Source: Roseococcus sp. (GTDB lineage: Bacteria > Pseudomonadota > Alphaproteobacteria > Acetobacterales > Acetobacteraceae). From it: a DNA stretch of 64,000 bases. Shown here one piece after another: positions 45,295 through 56,126 of this stretch. The notes beneath the pieces were generated by a model, which had not been told where the DNA came from, searched no databases, and worked only from the letters and a program-made list of their open reading frames with translations. The stretch is from NCBI GenBank assembly GCA_026414745.1, contig JAOAIK010000040.1, positions 1 through 64,000 on the forward strand, written 5' to 3'. Positions within the stretch are counted from its first letter, which is position 1; each line of letters opens with the position of its first letter. The position numbers were made by a program, and so were the translations under genes.

Positions 45295-46500
45295 TCAGAC
45301 CAGCAGCACCGGGATCGGGGCGTCGCGCAGCGAGCGCCAGGCGCGCGAGGCGCCCCCCGCGCGCACCGGCAGCACCGCCAGCACCGCGCCGCTGAACGCG
45401 GCGAGCGGCGCGGGGTGGTCGGGAGGCAGGGGCGGCGTGCCGAGCGCGGCGGCCCAGCCATGGGCCCGGGCCAGGGCCACCCCTTCCTCCGCCGCCTCCA
45501 CCGCCCCCGGCGCCTCCAGCGGCGTGATGGTCAGCGCAAGCCCCCCGAACAGGCCGAGGCCGAGCAGGTGCTTCAGGCTCTCGCCGGAATCCGGGTCGCC
45601 CTCGTGCAGGAAGTGCAGCGCGCGGGGCGGGGCCATGCCCGGCACGGCGATCAGCGCGCCGCGGAGGGCGAGCCGCGCGGCGCGCGCGGCCGCCTCGCCC
45701 TCGGGCAGCACCAGCGCCTGGTCGAACCAGGCGTCGCGCGGCAGCAGCGTCAGGTCATGGTGGGCGGCGGCGCGGGCCAGCAGCAGCCGCGCATCGCCCT
45801 CCTCATGGCGGGTGCGGAAGGCGAGCCCCGCCGCATCGCAGTGCCGCTCCAGCGCATGGGCGAGCAGCGCGGCGGATTCCCGCGCCTGGGCCATGCGCCG
45901 CTCGACGAGCCGCTTCGCGTGGAAGGCGCCGCCCAGCGGCACGGGGCCGGTGCTGGCGAGGCTCGGCGTGCAGAGCAGGCTGAGCAGCGTCACCTCCGTG
46001 CGCGCGCCGGCCACCGCCAGCAGCCCGTCGCGCAGCGCCGCCTCGGCCCCCGGCCCCTGCGCGAGGCCGAGCAGCACGCGCCGGGCCGCGCCGGGCGGCA
46101 GCGGGCCCTGCGCCCGCCGGGCCGCGGGCTCCGGCAGCGAGGTTCGCAGCACCGGCGCGGCATCCAGCGTCGCGCGCGGCAGCACGCCCCGAAGCTCGTC
46201 GAGCGCGGTTTCGCCCCACATGGGCGCGCCGCCCACATAGGCGGCCCGGCCCAGCGCGTGCGAGGCGAGCGGCACCGTCACCAGCAGGAACGCGATGATC
46301 AGCCCCACGCGCAGCCAGGCCTCGCCCGTGCCGAAGGCGAGGCCGAGGCCGAGCAGCATGAAGCCCGCCCCCACCACGCCCGCCTTGGTGGCGGCGTGCA
46401 TCCGCAGGAAGGCGTCGGGCAGCCGCGCCACGCCGATGGCGGCGATCAGCGCGACGACGGCCCCGCCCAGGATCAGCGCGGCGGCGAGGATCTCACTCAT
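45295..46500 (-). CDS. mrpG: MrpG antiporter subunit with C-terminal universal-stress-like extension
   Basis: A 401-residue protein, against about 100-130 for normal MrpG/MnhG. Residues 1-105 are a full MrpG with three helices: ALILGGAVVALIAAIGVARL, PDAFLRMHAATKAG (the family signature) and WLRVGLIIAFLLVTVPLASHAL. Residues ~130-401 form two half-repeats that look like universal stress protein (UspA) domains: RRVLLGLAQGPGAEAALRDG ... DLTLLPRDAW, and ALHFLHEGDPDSGESLKHL ... DAPIPVLLV. The Usp nucleotide motif (GxxGxxxxxxxxxG) is not obvious, so binding may be lost. The extension must be cytoplasmic or periplasmic next to the antiporter and may sense something; inference only. Last gene of the mrp operon. 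Confidence 0.82.
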   Translation of the reverse strand: MSEILAAALILGGAVVALIAAIGVARLPDAFLRMHAATKAGVVGAGFMLLGLGLAFGTGEAWLRVGLIIAFLLVTVPLASHALGRAAYVGGAPMWGETALDELRGVLPRATLDAAPVLRTSLPEPAARRAQGPLPPGAARRVLLGLAQGPGAEAALRDGLLAVAGARTEVTLLSLLCTPSLASTGPVPLGGAFHAKRLVERRMAQARESAALLAHALERHCDAAGLAFRTRHEEGDARLLLARAAAHHDLTLLPRDAWFDQALVLPEGEAAARAARLALRGALIAVPGMAPPRALHFLHEGDPDSGESLKHLLGLGLFGGLALTITPLEAPGAVEAAEEGVALARAHGWAAALGTPPLPPDHPAPLAAFSGAVLAVLPVRAGGASRAWRSLRDAPIPVLLV

Positions 46501-46783
46501 CGCCCTTCTCCCCGCCGCGCGCCGCGCGCTCGATGAAGGCGGCGATGCCCACCGTGCCGATGAAGCCCACGAGGCCGAGGCCGAGCGCGATGTCGAGCAG
46601 CGCGAGGTGCCCGCCCGCCAGCGCCGCCAGCGCCACGCCCGCCACCGCGAGCAGCCCGAGCAGGTCGAGCGCCACGGCGCGGTCGGCGATGCCGGGGCCG
46701 CGCAGCATCCGCCAGCCGGTGAGGCCCACGGCGATGGCGAGCAGCAGCCCCGCCAGCGCCATGGCGATGCCGAGCAGGCTCAT
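46493..46783 (-). CDS. mrpF: Mrp Na+/H+ antiporter subunit F
   Basis: A 96-residue, three-helix protein (MSLLGIAMALAGLLLAIA; then RMLRGPGIADRAVALDLLGL; then LDIALGLGLVGFIGTVGIAA). RGPGIADRAVALD is the MrpF/PhaF signature. Overlaps mrpG by 8 bp and mrpE by 4 bp. Subunit of the multi-protein antiporter for Na+ or K+ against H+. Confidence 0.92.
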   Translation of the reverse strand: MSLLGIAMALAGLLLAIAVGLTGWRMLRGPGIADRAVALDLLGLLAVAGVALAALAGGHLALLDIALGLGLVGFIGTVGIAAFIERAARGGEKGDE

Positions 46784-47118
46784 GGCAGCACCCGCATGGT
46801 CGGGGCTTCCAGCCGCGCGGCGATGCTCGCGCGCAGCGCCTCGGCGCTCTCCACGTCCATGGCGTGGACGTAGAGCACCGAGCGGTCGGGCGAGACGTGC
46901 AGCGCCGTGGTGCCCGGCGTCAGCGTCACCATGTCGGCGAGCAGCGTCACGCCCGCGGCGGAGCGCAGGCGCAGCGGCACCGCCACCACGCCCGGCCGCA
47001 CCTCGAGGCGCGGGGCGAGGGTGGCGCGGATCACCGTCCAGGCCGAGAGGACCAGCTCGCGCAGGAACAGCGCGAGCAGCCAGAGCCAGGCCAGGATGTT
47101 CCAGGGGCGCGGTGTCAT
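46780..47118 (-). CDS. mrpE: Mrp Na+/H+ antiporter subunit E
   Basis: A 112-residue protein starting MTPRPWNILAWLWLLALFL. After two hydrophobic segments comes the MrpE soluble domain with RPGVVAVPLRLRSAAGVTLLADMV, TLTPGTTALHVSPD and VLYVHAMDVE. Shorter than typical MrpE (~160) because it has fewer N-terminal helices. Four-bp overlaps with mrpD and mrpF. Confidence 0.9.
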   Translation of the reverse strand: MTPRPWNILAWLWLLALFLRELVLSAWTVIRATLAPRLEVRPGVVAVPLRLRSAAGVTLLADMVTLTPGTTALHVSPDRSVLYVHAMDVESAEALRASIAARLEAPTMRVLP

Positions 47119-48626
47119 GGCGTGCCTCCCAGCACGGCCGCGATGTAGGCCTCGCGGCCGAGCAGCTCCTCGCCCGCGGCCAGGGCGAAGGCGGCGAAGG
47201 GCTCGGTCCAGAGGCCGATGGCGAGGGTGATCAGCGCGAGCGCGGCGACGGGGGCGAGCAGCCAGGCGCGCTCCGCGCCCAGGAGCGGCGGCGGCGCGGC
47301 CTGCCCCTCGGGCGGGGCCTTCCAGAAGGCCTCGAGCCAGATCTTCAGCATGGAGTAGAGGGTGAGGATGCCGGTCGCGAGCGCCACCGCGGCGAGCCAG
47401 TACCACTCCGCCTCCAGCCCCGAGCGGATCACCAGCAGCTTCGCCCAGAAGCCCGAGAGCGGCGGCAGCCCCGCGAGCGAGAGGGCGGGAACGGCGAAGA
47501 GCAGGCCGAGCCAGGGATCGCGCCGCCACAGTCCCCCCAGCGCGGCGAGCGAGAAGGAGCCGCCCGCGCGGCGGATCGCCCCCGCCACGAGGAAGAGGTT
47601 CGCCTTCACGACGATGTGATGGAGCATGTAGAGCACCGCCCCCGCGAGCGCGAGCGGCGTGGCGATGGCGATGCCCACCAGCATGTAGCCGATCTGGCTG
47701 ATGATGTGGAACGAGAGGATGCGGCGGATTTCCCAGTGCGCGGCCGCCCCCAGCACGCCGACCACCATGGTCAGCGCGGCCGCGAGGCCGATCAGCGGCC
47801 CCACCCAGGGCAGCTCGCCCGGGAAGACCAGCGTGAACAGCCGGATCAGCGCATAGACGCCCACCTTCGTCAGCAGCGCGGCGAAGATGGCGCCCACCGG
47901 CGCGGGCGCGGTGTGATAGGAGGCGGGCAGCCAGAAGAAGAGCGGAAAGACGGCGGCCTTGGCCGCGAAGGCCGCCAGCAGCAGGAAGGCCACCGCCCCC
48001 ACCGCGCCCTGGTTCGGCGCCTCCGGCAGCCGCCGCGCGAGGTCGGCCAGGTTGAGCGTCCCCGCGAGCCCGTAGGTCAGCCCGATGGCGATGAGGAAGA
48101 CGCTGGTGGCGACGAGGTTCAGCACCGCGTATTTCACCGCCGCATCGCGCCCCGCCGCGCCCGCCTTCAGCACCAGCAGGCCGAAGGAGGCGATGAGCAT
48201 CACCTCGAACCAGACGTAGAGGTTGAACAGGTCGCCCGCCAGGAAGGCGCCGGCCACGCCCGTCACCAGCGCGGCCAGCAGCGGGTGCCACAGCGGCTCG
48301 GCCTCGCCCAGCGCGGCGTCGCCGCGCGCGGCCAGGGCGCAGGCGGCGTACATCACCGCGGTGATCAGCACGAGGGCGGCGGCCAGCCGGTCCGCCACCA
48401 GGGTGATGCCGAAGGGCGGCGCCCAGTCGCCCATCTGCGAGGCGATGGGTCCGCCGCGGTCCACCACCCCCAGGAGCAGCGCGGCAGAGAGCAGCATGGC
48501 GGCGGAGGCGGCGGCGGTGAGCATCCGCTGCGCGCCCGGGCGGCCGCGCAGCGCCGCCCCGCCCGCGCAGGCGAGCAGCGGCAAGAGGATGGGCAGGGCC
48601 AGCAGCCAATCGGCGAGGCGCGCCAT
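47115..48626 (-). CDS. mrpD: Mrp Na+/H+ antiporter subunit D
   Basis: A 503-residue, ~14-helix protein homologous to complex I proton-pumping subunits. Conserved FNLYVWFEVMLIASFGLLVL (with the key Glu), a Lys-rich helix near TKVGVYALIRLFTLVFPGEL, and ILSFHIISQIGYMLVGIAIA. Probably part of the ion path with MrpA. Overlaps mrpC by one base (TGATG type) and mrpE by 4 bp. Confidence 0.94.
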   Translation of the reverse strand: MARLADWLLALPILLPLLACAGGAALRGRPGAQRMLTAAASAAMLLSAALLLGVVDRGGPIASQMGDWAPPFGITLVADRLAAALVLITAVMYAACALAARGDAALGEAEPLWHPLLAALVTGVAGAFLAGDLFNLYVWFEVMLIASFGLLVLKAGAAGRDAAVKYAVLNLVATSVFLIAIGLTYGLAGTLNLADLARRLPEAPNQGAVGAVAFLLLAAFAAKAAVFPLFFWLPASYHTAPAPVGAIFAALLTKVGVYALIRLFTLVFPGELPWVGPLIGLAAALTMVVGVLGAAAHWEIRRILSFHIISQIGYMLVGIAIATPLALAGAVLYMLHHIVVKANLFLVAGAIRRAGGSFSLAALGGLWRRDPWLGLLFAVPALSLAGLPPLSGFWAKLLVIRSGLEAEWYWLAAVALATGILTLYSMLKIWLEAFWKAPPEGQAAPPPLLGAERAWLLAPVAALALITLAIGLWTEPFAAFALAAGEELLGREAYIAAVLGGTP

Positions 48627-49036
48627 CAGCGGGCCTCCGCGCTTGGCTCGGCCTCGGCGGCCTCGGCGGGGTCGGTGCTCGGCAGGGCGGGCGGTTCGGC
48701 GCTGCGCAGCGCCTCGGCGTCCACCACCGCCTCGCCCTTCCAGACCGCCCAGGCCAGCACCATGACGAAGGCCGTCAGCCCGAAGGAGATGACGATGGCC
48801 GTGAGCACCAGCGCCTGCGGCAGCGGGTTGGCGGCGCCGGCGGCCAGCGCCTGCGCGCCGGGCGAAACGAGCGGCGGCGCGGTGCCCAGCACGCGCCCGC
48901 CCGCCAGGATGGCGATGTTGGCCGCGTTGCCGAGCAGCAGCAGCCCCAGGATCACGCGCGGCAGCGAGCGCGCGAGCAGCAGATGGACCGCCCCCGCGAG
49001 CAGCACGCCGAAGAGCAGGGCGAGCAGGATTTCCAT
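48626..49036 (-). CDS. mrpC: Mrp Na+/H+ antiporter subunit C
   Basis: A 136-residue NuoK-like protein with three helices: MEILLALLFGVLLAGAVHLL, VILGLLLLGNAANIAILAGG, and ALVLTAIVISFGLTAFVMVL. Conserved PLPQALVLTAIVI is typical of MrpC. It has an acidic tail of ~25 residues (EPSAEAR end). A 43-bp gap precedes it after mrpB. Confidence 0.93.
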   Translation of the reverse strand: MEILLALLFGVLLAGAVHLLLARSLPRVILGLLLLGNAANIAILAGGRVLGTAPPLVSPGAQALAAGAANPLPQALVLTAIVISFGLTAFVMVLAWAVWKGEAVVDAEALRSAEPPALPSTDPAEAAEAEPSAEAR

Positions 49037-49079
49037 GGCTCAGCGCCCCGTCGGGCGAGGCTGTGGCGCGCGCACGGGC

Positions 49080-49478
49080 TCACTCCTCCAGGAAGGGCAG
49101 GACGAAGGCGAGGGCGAAGCCCACCACCACGAGATAGACGCCGAGGTCGAACAGCAGCGCCGTGCCGATGGGCGTGCCCGCCAGCCATTGCTGCGTCAGG
49201 AAGGGCTCGCCGTGGTGCAGCAGGGCGGGCAGCCCGGCCAGCGCCGCGGCGAGCAGGCCGAGCCCCGCCCAGGCGAGCGGATCGAGCCGCAAGAGCCGCC
49301 GTGTGGCGCCCTGGCCCAGCGCCAGCGCGTGGAAGACGAAGCCCAGCGCGCCCACCAGGCCGCCGATGAAGCCCCCGCCCGGTTCATTGTGCCCGCGCAG
49401 CAGGATGAACAGCGAGACGGCGAGGCTGGTCCAGAGCACGTAGCGCGCCGAGCTCTGCAGGATCAGGCTCTCCTTCAC
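49080..49478 (-). CDS. mrpB: Mrp Na+/H+ antiporter subunit B
   Basis: A 132-residue MrpB starting at a GTG ([16 protein letters not shown]) that overlaps the mrpA stop by 4 bp. Four helices; [20 protein letters not shown] is the family signature and [20 protein letters not shown] follows near the end. The open frame further upstream lies inside mrpA. Confidence 0.93.
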   Translation of the reverse strand: MKESLILQSSARYVLWTSLAVSLFILLRGHNEPGGGFIGGLVGALGFVFHALALGQGATRRLLRLDPLAWAGLGLLAAALAGLPALLHHGEPFLTQQWLAGTPIGTALLFDLGVYLVVVGFALAFVLPFLEE

Positions 49479-51757
49479 GGCTCTCTCCTCCCGCCGCGCT
49501 TCGCCAGCAGCGCCGCGGCGGCGAGCGCGGCGATGAGCAGCACCGCGATCTCGCCCAGCGTGTCGAGCGCGCGGAAATCCACGATCACGACGTTCACCAC
49601 GTTGCGCCCCTTCGCCTCCGGCACCGCGGCCTGGCCCATCCACTCGGGGATGCGCGGATCGAAGGGCACGGAGAGGATGGCGAGCATCACCGCCACCCCC
49701 ACCGCGCCCACCACGCCGGCGAGGATCGCGTCGTTGCGCCGCTCGGCCGCGCGGCGCGCGTCCAGCGCGCGGAAGGGCAGCCGCGCGAGGATGGCGACGA
49801 GCAGCACCACCGCGATCACCTCCACCGTGAACTGGGTGAAGGCGAGATCGGGCGCGCCGAGGGTGAGGAAGAGCAGCCCCGCGCCGAAGCCCACCAGCGC
49901 CGCGCCCATCACCTGCGCGAACAGATCGCGCATCAGCGCCGCCGCCGCCGCGCCCGCGGCGATCAGCAGCACCAGCAGCGCCTGCTCCACCCGCACCGGC
50001 GCCGCCTGGCCGGGGATGGCGAGCCCGCCCGCCAGCACGAGCACCAGCCCCGCCCCGCCGAAGACCATGAGCAGCGTGAGCGAGAGGTAGCGCCGCAGGC
50101 TGCCCGCCTGCACGCGCCGCGTCAGCGCCACCGCCGTGCGCGAGACGGCGCGCAGCACCTCGCCATAGGCGCTGTCCGGCCCGTAGCGGTCGAGCCATTC
50201 CTGCCCGGCGAGGCGCGGCTGCAGCCGGCTCCAGCCGAGATACATCACGACCCCCACGCCCAGCGCGGCGAGGGAGAGCAGCAGCACCAGCTCATCGCCC
50301 TGCTTCTCGCCCAGCGCCACGCCGGTCGGCCGGCCCAGGATCGCGCCCGCCGCGGGCTCGATCAGCGCGGCCGAGATCGGCCCGGGCAGCAGGCCGAAGA
50401 GCAGCCCGAGCACGGCGAGCAGCAGGGGCGGGGCGAGCATGGCGAGCGGCGGCTCCTTCACCGCGCGGTCGGCCTCCATGGGGCGGCCCATGAAGGGGCG
50501 CGCGGCCACCACGCCCGCCACCACCACCATGGCCGCGTTCACCGCCAGCGCGATGGCGGGCAGCAGCCCCGGCACGCCGAGCTGCACGGTGAAGAGCAGG
50601 TCCTTCGCGAAGGCGCCGATGAAGCCCGGCGCGCCGGCCATGGAGAGCCCCGCCAGCGCCGCCGCCAGCGCGGTGAGCGGCATGGCGCGCGCCAGCCCCC
50701 GCAGCACCAGCGCATCGCGCGTCCCCGCCTTCTTGTCCACGATGCCCGAGATGAGGAAGAGGCTCGCCTTGTAGAGCGCGTGCACCAGCAGGAACACCAC
50801 GGCGGCGGTGGCGGAGAGCGGCTCCTCCAGCCCGATCAGCGTCACCAGCGTGCCGAGCGCCACCACGGTGGACCAGGCGAGCTTGCGCTTGAGGTCGCGC
50901 TCGCGCAGCGCGAGCAGCGCGCCTGTCAGCATGGTCAGCCCGCCCGCGCCGGTCAGCAGCCCCTGCCACAGCACCGCCTCCTGGAAGGCCGGATTGAGGC
51001 GCGCCAGCAGATAGACGCCGAGCTTCACCATGGTCGCGGAATGCAGGTAGGCCGAGACGGGCGCCGGCGCGGCCATGGCGTTGGGCAGCCAGAAATGCAG
51101 CGGCCATTGCGCGCTCTTGGCGAAGCAGCCGCCCGCCACCAGCAGGATGATCCAGGGCGCGAAGGGATGGGCCGCGAGCGCCCCGGCCTGCTCGAGGATG
51201 AGCGAGATGCGCGTGGTGCCCGCCGCCGCCGCGAGCAGCAGGAAGCCCGCGAGCATGGCGAGCCCGCCCGCCACCGTCACCATCAGCCCCTGCTGCGCCG
51301 CCCTGCGCGCGGCCGCGCGCTCGTGATCGAAGCCGATGAGCATGAAGGAGGCGAGGCTCGTCAGCTCCCAGAACACGAAGAGGCTGAACAGGTCGTCGGC
51401 CAGCACGGCGCCGAGCATCGCGCCCATGAACAGCGTCAGCACCGCGAGGAAGCGGTGCAGCGCCGCATGCCCCTTCAGATAGGCCGAGGCGTAGAGGAAG
51501 ATCCCCGCGCCGATGCCGGTGATGAGCAGCGCCATCAGCCGCGACAGCCCGTCGAGCCGGAAGGAGGTCTCGAGGCCGAGGGAGGGGAGGCGCTCGGCGG
51601 TGAAGGCCGCGCCCGGCGGCAGCAGGAGCAGGGCGAGGAAGAGGCCGAACGGCAGCAGCGCCAGCAGCGGCGCGGCGGCGGGGCGCGCGCGCAGGCCCAT
51701 CGCCACCAGCGGCAGGGCGAGGAAGGGCAGCGCGACGAGGAGGGGCAGGGCGATCAC
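49475..51757 (-). CDS. mrpA: Mrp Na+/H+ antiporter subunit A
   Basis: A 760-residue, ~20-helix protein. N-terminal NuoL-like part with [40 protein letters not shown] (key Glu), [40 protein letters not shown] and the Lys-containing [13 protein letters not shown]; the C-terminal part ([20 protein letters not shown], later [15 protein letters not shown]) is the NuoJ-like/DUF4040 extension that ends MrpA. First gene of the seven-gene mrpABCDEFG operon, group 1 order. The 126 bp upstream of it (to the MFS gene) hold no clear promoter by eye. Confidence 0.95.
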   Translation of the reverse strand: MIALPLLVALPFLALPLVAMGLRARPAAAPLLALLPFGLFLALLLLPPGAAFTAERLPSLGLETSFRLDGLSRLMALLITGIGAGIFLYASAYLKGHAALHRFLAVLTLFMGAMLGAVLADDLFSLFVFWELTSLASFMLIGFDHERAAARRAAQQGLMVTVAGGLAMLAGFLLLAAAAGTTRISLILEQAGALAAHPFAPWIILLVAGGCFAKSAQWPLHFWLPNAMAAPAPVSAYLHSATMVKLGVYLLARLNPAFQEAVLWQGLLTGAGGLTMLTGALLALRERDLKRKLAWSTVVALGTLVTLIGLEEPLSATAAVVFLLVHALYKASLFLISGIVDKKAGTRDALVLRGLARAMPLTALAAALAGLSMAGAPGFIGAFAKDLLFTVQLGVPGLLPAIALAVNAAMVVVAGVVAARPFMGRPMEADRAVKEPPLAMLAPPLLLAVLGLLFGLLPGPISAALIEPAAGAILGRPTGVALGEKQGDELVLLLSLAALGVGVVMYLGWSRLQPRLAGQEWLDRYGPDSAYGEVLRAVSRTAVALTRRVQAGSLRRYLSLTLLMVFGGAGLVLVLAGGLAIPGQAAPVRVEQALLVLLIAAGAAAAALMRDLFAQVMGAALVGFGAGLLFLTLGAPDLAFTQFTVEVIAVVLLVAILARLPFRALDARRAAERRNDAILAGVVGAVGVAVMLAILSVPFDPRIPEWMGQAAVPEAKGRNVVNVVIVDFRALDTLGEIAVLLIAALAAAALLAKRGGRREP

Positions 51758-51883
51758 GCCCCCATGGGGGCAAATGCCGTGCCACGGCGCGGGGCGCGGC
51801 CATCCGCCACGTGCCGGCGCGCCCTGTCCGGAATCCCGAACAGGGCGGCCGCGCCGCGTCCGGCCGGCCGAACCTGGCGGCGG

Positions 51884-53053
51884 CTACTCGGCGGGCTGCA
51901 CCCGGCCCATGCGCATGCGCTGCCAGGCCAGCAGCGCCACCGCCACGACGAGCGGCGGCAGCAGGGTGAGGTTCAGCACCTCCCACCCGTAGCGGTGGTG
52001 CACGAAGCCCGAGAGGAAGGCGGTGCAGGCCACGGTGCCGAAGACGATGACCTCGTTCGCCGCCTGGGCGCGCACCCGCTCCTCCGGCGCATGGCTGGTG
52101 GCGAGCAGCGTGGTCGCGCCCACGAACATGAAGTTCCACCCCACGCCGAGCAGCGTCAGCGCCACGATGAAGTGCCAGAAATCCCGCCCGAGCAGCGCCA
52201 CCGCCACGCAGGCGGCGGTGAGCGCGCTGCCGGCGAGGATCACGCGCATCACCCCGAAGCGCGTGATCAGCCGCCCGGTGACGAAGCCCGGCGCGAACAT
52301 GGCCAGCGAATGCGCCTGGATCACCGTCGCCGCCGCGCCCACCGAGAAGCCGCAGAGCTGCATCTCGAGCGGCGTGGCCGTCATGGCGAGGTTCATGGTG
52401 CCATAGGCCACGAGCCCCGCCACCGCCGCGGCCACGAAGGCCGGCCGGCGCAGGATCTCGGGGATCGGGGTGCGCGCGCCCGTGCGCGGCGGCGGCGGCG
52501 GCAGGTCGAGGCCCGAGAGCAGCACCATGCCGATCAGCGGCAGCAGCGCCAGCACGAGATAGGTGCCGAGGAAGAGCGTGGGCGCGAACAGGTCGTAGCT
52601 GTGCTTCACGATCTCCGGCCCGAACAGGGCGGAGAGCACCGGCCCCGCCATCACCAGCGAGATGGCGCGCGGCCGCCAGGCCGGGGGCGCCGCCTCGGCC
52701 GCGGCGAAGCGGTAGTGCTGGCCGATGCCCCAGCCGCAGCCCGCGAAGACCGCGCCGAGGTTGTAGAGCCAGAAATCCTGGAACCACACCCCGGCGGCGA
52801 AGGTGAGCGAGCCCAGCAGCGAGAGCAGCGCGCCGACCAGGAAGCCCGTGCGCCGGCCGCAGCGGCCGAAGATCAGCGAGGCCGGGATGGAGGCGGCCAT
52901 CACCGCCGTCATCTGCACCGCCATGGGCAGGGTGGCCAGCGCCTGGTCGCCCGAGAGGGAGTGGCCGATCAGCGCGCCCATCGCCACCTGGCCCACCATG
53001 GTGGCGTTGATCAGCGCCTGGCAGAAGAACAGGCGCCAGACGGTCGTCTTCAT
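51884..53053 (-). CDS. MFS transporter
   Basis: A 389-residue, 12-helix major facilitator. LIFGRCGRRTGFLVGALLS is the loop 2-3 motif (GRxGRR), FAGCGWGIGQHYRFAAAEAA and FGPEIVKHSYDLF follow; the second half has TGRLITRFGVMRVILAG. ATG 53053 has gaggag 6 bp before it; a GTG at 53089 overlapping the thiL stop would add 12 residues and give direct coupling. It ends the riboflavin/nusB/thiL unit. Substrate unknown; a vitamin or its precursor is a tempting guess from position only. Confidence 0.85.
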   Translation of the reverse strand: MKTTVWRLFFCQALINATMVGQVAMGALIGHSLSGDQALATLPMAVQMTAVMAASIPASLIFGRCGRRTGFLVGALLSLLGSLTFAAGVWFQDFWLYNLGAVFAGCGWGIGQHYRFAAAEAAPPAWRPRAISLVMAGPVLSALFGPEIVKHSYDLFAPTLFLGTYLVLALLPLIGMVLLSGLDLPPPPPRTGARTPIPEILRRPAFVAAAVAGLVAYGTMNLAMTATPLEMQLCGFSVGAAATVIQAHSLAMFAPGFVTGRLITRFGVMRVILAGSALTAACVAVALLGRDFWHFIVALTLLGVGWNFMFVGATTLLATSHAPEERVRAQAANEVIVFGTVACTAFLSGFVHHRYGWEVLNLTLLPPLVVAVALLAWQRMRMGRVQPAE

Positions 53054-53085
53054 GCGCCGCTCCTCGGCGGCGCTCGGTGTCGTGC

Positions 53086-54027
53086 TCACAGGTGGCTCCA
53101 GCCCAGGCGCTCGGGCGTGATGTCGGCGCCGCCCGGTGCGCGCAGCGTCACACGCGGCGGGCCGGCCGTGAAGCGGCCGATCCGCGTCACCGGCGTGGCG
53201 GCGGCGGCGGCGGCGGCGAGGACCGCCTCCTCCGCCTCGGGCGCGGCGGCGAAGAGCAGCTCGTAATCGTCCCCGCCGGTGGCCAGCGCGGCGATGGGCG
53301 CCGCGGGGTCGGAGACGGGGATCCGCGCCGCCTCCACCTCGGCCGCCACGCCGCCCTCGCGGCAGAGATGCGAGAGATCCTGCAGCAGCCCGTCCGAGAC
53401 ATCGAGGCAGGCGTGGGCGAGGCCCCGCAGCGCGCGGCCGAGGGCGAGGCGCGGCTCCGGCAGGCGGTAGCGCGCGGCCAGCGCGCCGCCGGGATCGGGC
53501 CATTCCCCGCGCGCGGCGCGCAGGCCGAGCCAGCCATCGCCGATGCGCCCGCTCACCCAGATCGCATCGCCCGGCCGCGCCCCGGCCCGGCGCAGCGCCG
53601 CCCCCGGCGCCACCGTGCCGAGGATGGTGAGCGAGAGCGTCACCGGCCCCGGCGTCGAGACGGTATCGCCCCCCAGCACCGCGAGGCCGAAGCGCCCCTG
53701 GTCCTGCGCGAGGCCGGCGGCGAAGCCGGCGAGCCAGCCCTCCGGCAGGCCGGGCGGCAGCGCCACCGTCATCAGGTAGCCGAGCGGCGCCGCGCCCATG
53801 GCCGCGAGGTCGGAGAGGTTCACGCGCAGCAGCTTGCGCCCGATGCTCTCGGGCGGGTCCTCGGGCAGGAAATGCACGCCCTGCACCATGGCGTCGGCGG
53901 CCAGCACCAGCTCGCAGCCGGGGGGTGGGGCGAGCAGCGCGGCGTCATCGGCCAGCCCCAGCGCGCCCTCGCCGGCCAGCGGGCGGAAATGCCGCGCGAT
54001 GGCGGCGAACTCCGCGGGCAGGCTCAC
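53086..54027 (-). CDS. thiL: Thiamine-monophosphate kinase
   Basis: A 313-residue ThiL making thiamine diphosphate from the monophosphate. Start GTG at 54027 overlaps the nusB stop by 4 bp (VSLPAEFAAIARHFRPLAG). Marks: LGLADDAALL (metal-binding Asp), DAMVQGVHF, RKLLRVNLSDLAAMGAAPLG, LGGDTVSTPGPVTLSLT, CLDVSDGLLQDLSHLC and GGDDYELLF. Length normal. Confidence 0.94.
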   Translation of the reverse strand: MSLPAEFAAIARHFRPLAGEGALGLADDAALLAPPPGCELVLAADAMVQGVHFLPEDPPESIGRKLLRVNLSDLAAMGAAPLGYLMTVALPPGLPEGWLAGFAAGLAQDQGRFGLAVLGGDTVSTPGPVTLSLTILGTVAPGAALRRAGARPGDAIWVSGRIGDGWLGLRAARGEWPDPGGALAARYRLPEPRLALGRALRGLAHACLDVSDGLLQDLSHLCREGGVAAEVEAARIPVSDPAAPIAALATGGDDYELLFAAAPEAEEAVLAAAAAAATPVTRIGRFTAGPPRVTLRAPGGADITPERLGWSHL

Positions 54028-54518
54028 CCCTTGTGGAACTCCTCCGCGCGCAGGCTGCGCGCCATGGCGTCCAGCACGCCGTTGCAGAAGCGCGGCTCCT
54101 CGCCGCCGAAGAAGCCATGGGCGATGTCCATGTACTCCTTGATCACGACGCGCGCGGGCGGGCCGCCGAGGTCGCGCAGCTCCGCCCCCGCGGCGCGCAG
54201 GATGGCGCGCAGCACCGGGTCGAGCCGGCTCAGGGCCCAGCCCGGAGCGAGGTGGCCCGCGATCACCTGGTCGAGATCCTCGGGCCGGGTGGCGGCAGCG
54301 CGCACCACGCGGGCGAAGAGGGCGGTGTCCGCCTCCTCGACCCGCCCGTCCTCGAAGCCCCTCTCGCCGGGGGCGGCGCCGATGCGGTGGCGCAGGAACT
54401 GGTCGAGCACGGTCTCGGCGCTCTCGCCCGTCTGCTCGGCCTGGAAGAGCGCCTGCACGGCGGCCACGCGCGCGCCGGTGCGCGGGCGGGCCTGGCTTGC
54501 GGCCGGTTTCGCCTTCAT
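54024..54518 (-). CDS. nusB: Transcription antitermination factor NusB
   Basis: A 164-residue all-helical protein: ARVAAVQALFQAEQTGESAE, DLDQVIAGHLAPGWALSRLD, PVLRAILRAAGAEL and RVVIKEYMDIAHGFFGGEEPRFCNGVLDA, the last being highly conserved. With NusE it binds boxA RNA to support rRNA transcription. Overlaps ribH and thiL by 4 bp each. Confidence 0.95.
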   Translation of the reverse strand: MKAKPAASQARPRTGARVAAVQALFQAEQTGESAETVLDQFLRHRIGAAPGERGFEDGRVEEADTALFARVVRAAATRPEDLDQVIAGHLAPGWALSRLDPVLRAILRAAGAELRDLGGPPARVVIKEYMDIAHGFFGGEEPRFCNGVLDAMARSLRAEEFHKG

Positions 54519-54997
54519 CCGAGCCCCCAGCGGCGGCGCAGCGCCACCTGCATGAGCGCGGCCAGGGCGGCCTCCGCGCCCTTGTTGAAGCCGTCATCGC
54601 GCGCGCGCGCCTCGGCCTGCGCCAGGCTGTGCACGGTGAGGAGGCCGCAGCCCACCGCCGCGCCGGTGTGCGCGGAAATGGCCATGACACCCGCCATCGC
54701 CTCCCGGCAGATGTGGTCGTAGTGGTCGGTCTCGCCCTTCACCACGCAACCCAGCAGCACATACCCGTCCCAGCCGCGGCGGGCCTCGATGGCCATGCGC
54801 AGCGCGGCGGGAAGCTCGAAGGCGCCGGCCACTTCCGCCAGCTCGAGGCTCGCGCCGGCCTGGGCGGCCACGCGCTCCACGCCGCGGCGCATGCCGCCCA
54901 CCACCTCGGCGTAGTAGGGGGCCTGGATCAGCAGCAGGCGCGGGGGCGCGCCCTCGAAGCGCGGAACGGCGCGGTTGGGCGCGTCGGCGGTGGACAT
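54515..54997 (-). CDS. ribH: 6,7-dimethyl-8-ribityllumazine synthase
   Basis: A 160-residue lumazine synthase, condensing the DHBP product with the ribitylamino-uracil. GAFELPAALRMAIEARRGWDGYV, LGCVVKGETDHYDHICREAM (catalytic His in DHYDH) and NKGAEAALAALMQ are diagnostic. ATG 54997 is used; upstream frame is inside the next gene. Two bp after ribB. Confidence 0.95.
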   Translation of the reverse strand: MSTADAPNRAVPRFEGAPPRLLLIQAPYYAEVVGGMRRGVERVAAQAGASLELAEVAGAFELPAALRMAIEARRGWDGYVLLGCVVKGETDHYDHICREAMAGVMAISAHTGAAVGCGLLTVHSLAQAEARARDDGFNKGAEAALAALMQVALRRRWGLG

Positions 54998-54998
54998 C

Positions 54999-56122
<1,124 letters not shown>

Positions 56123-56126
<4 letters not shown>

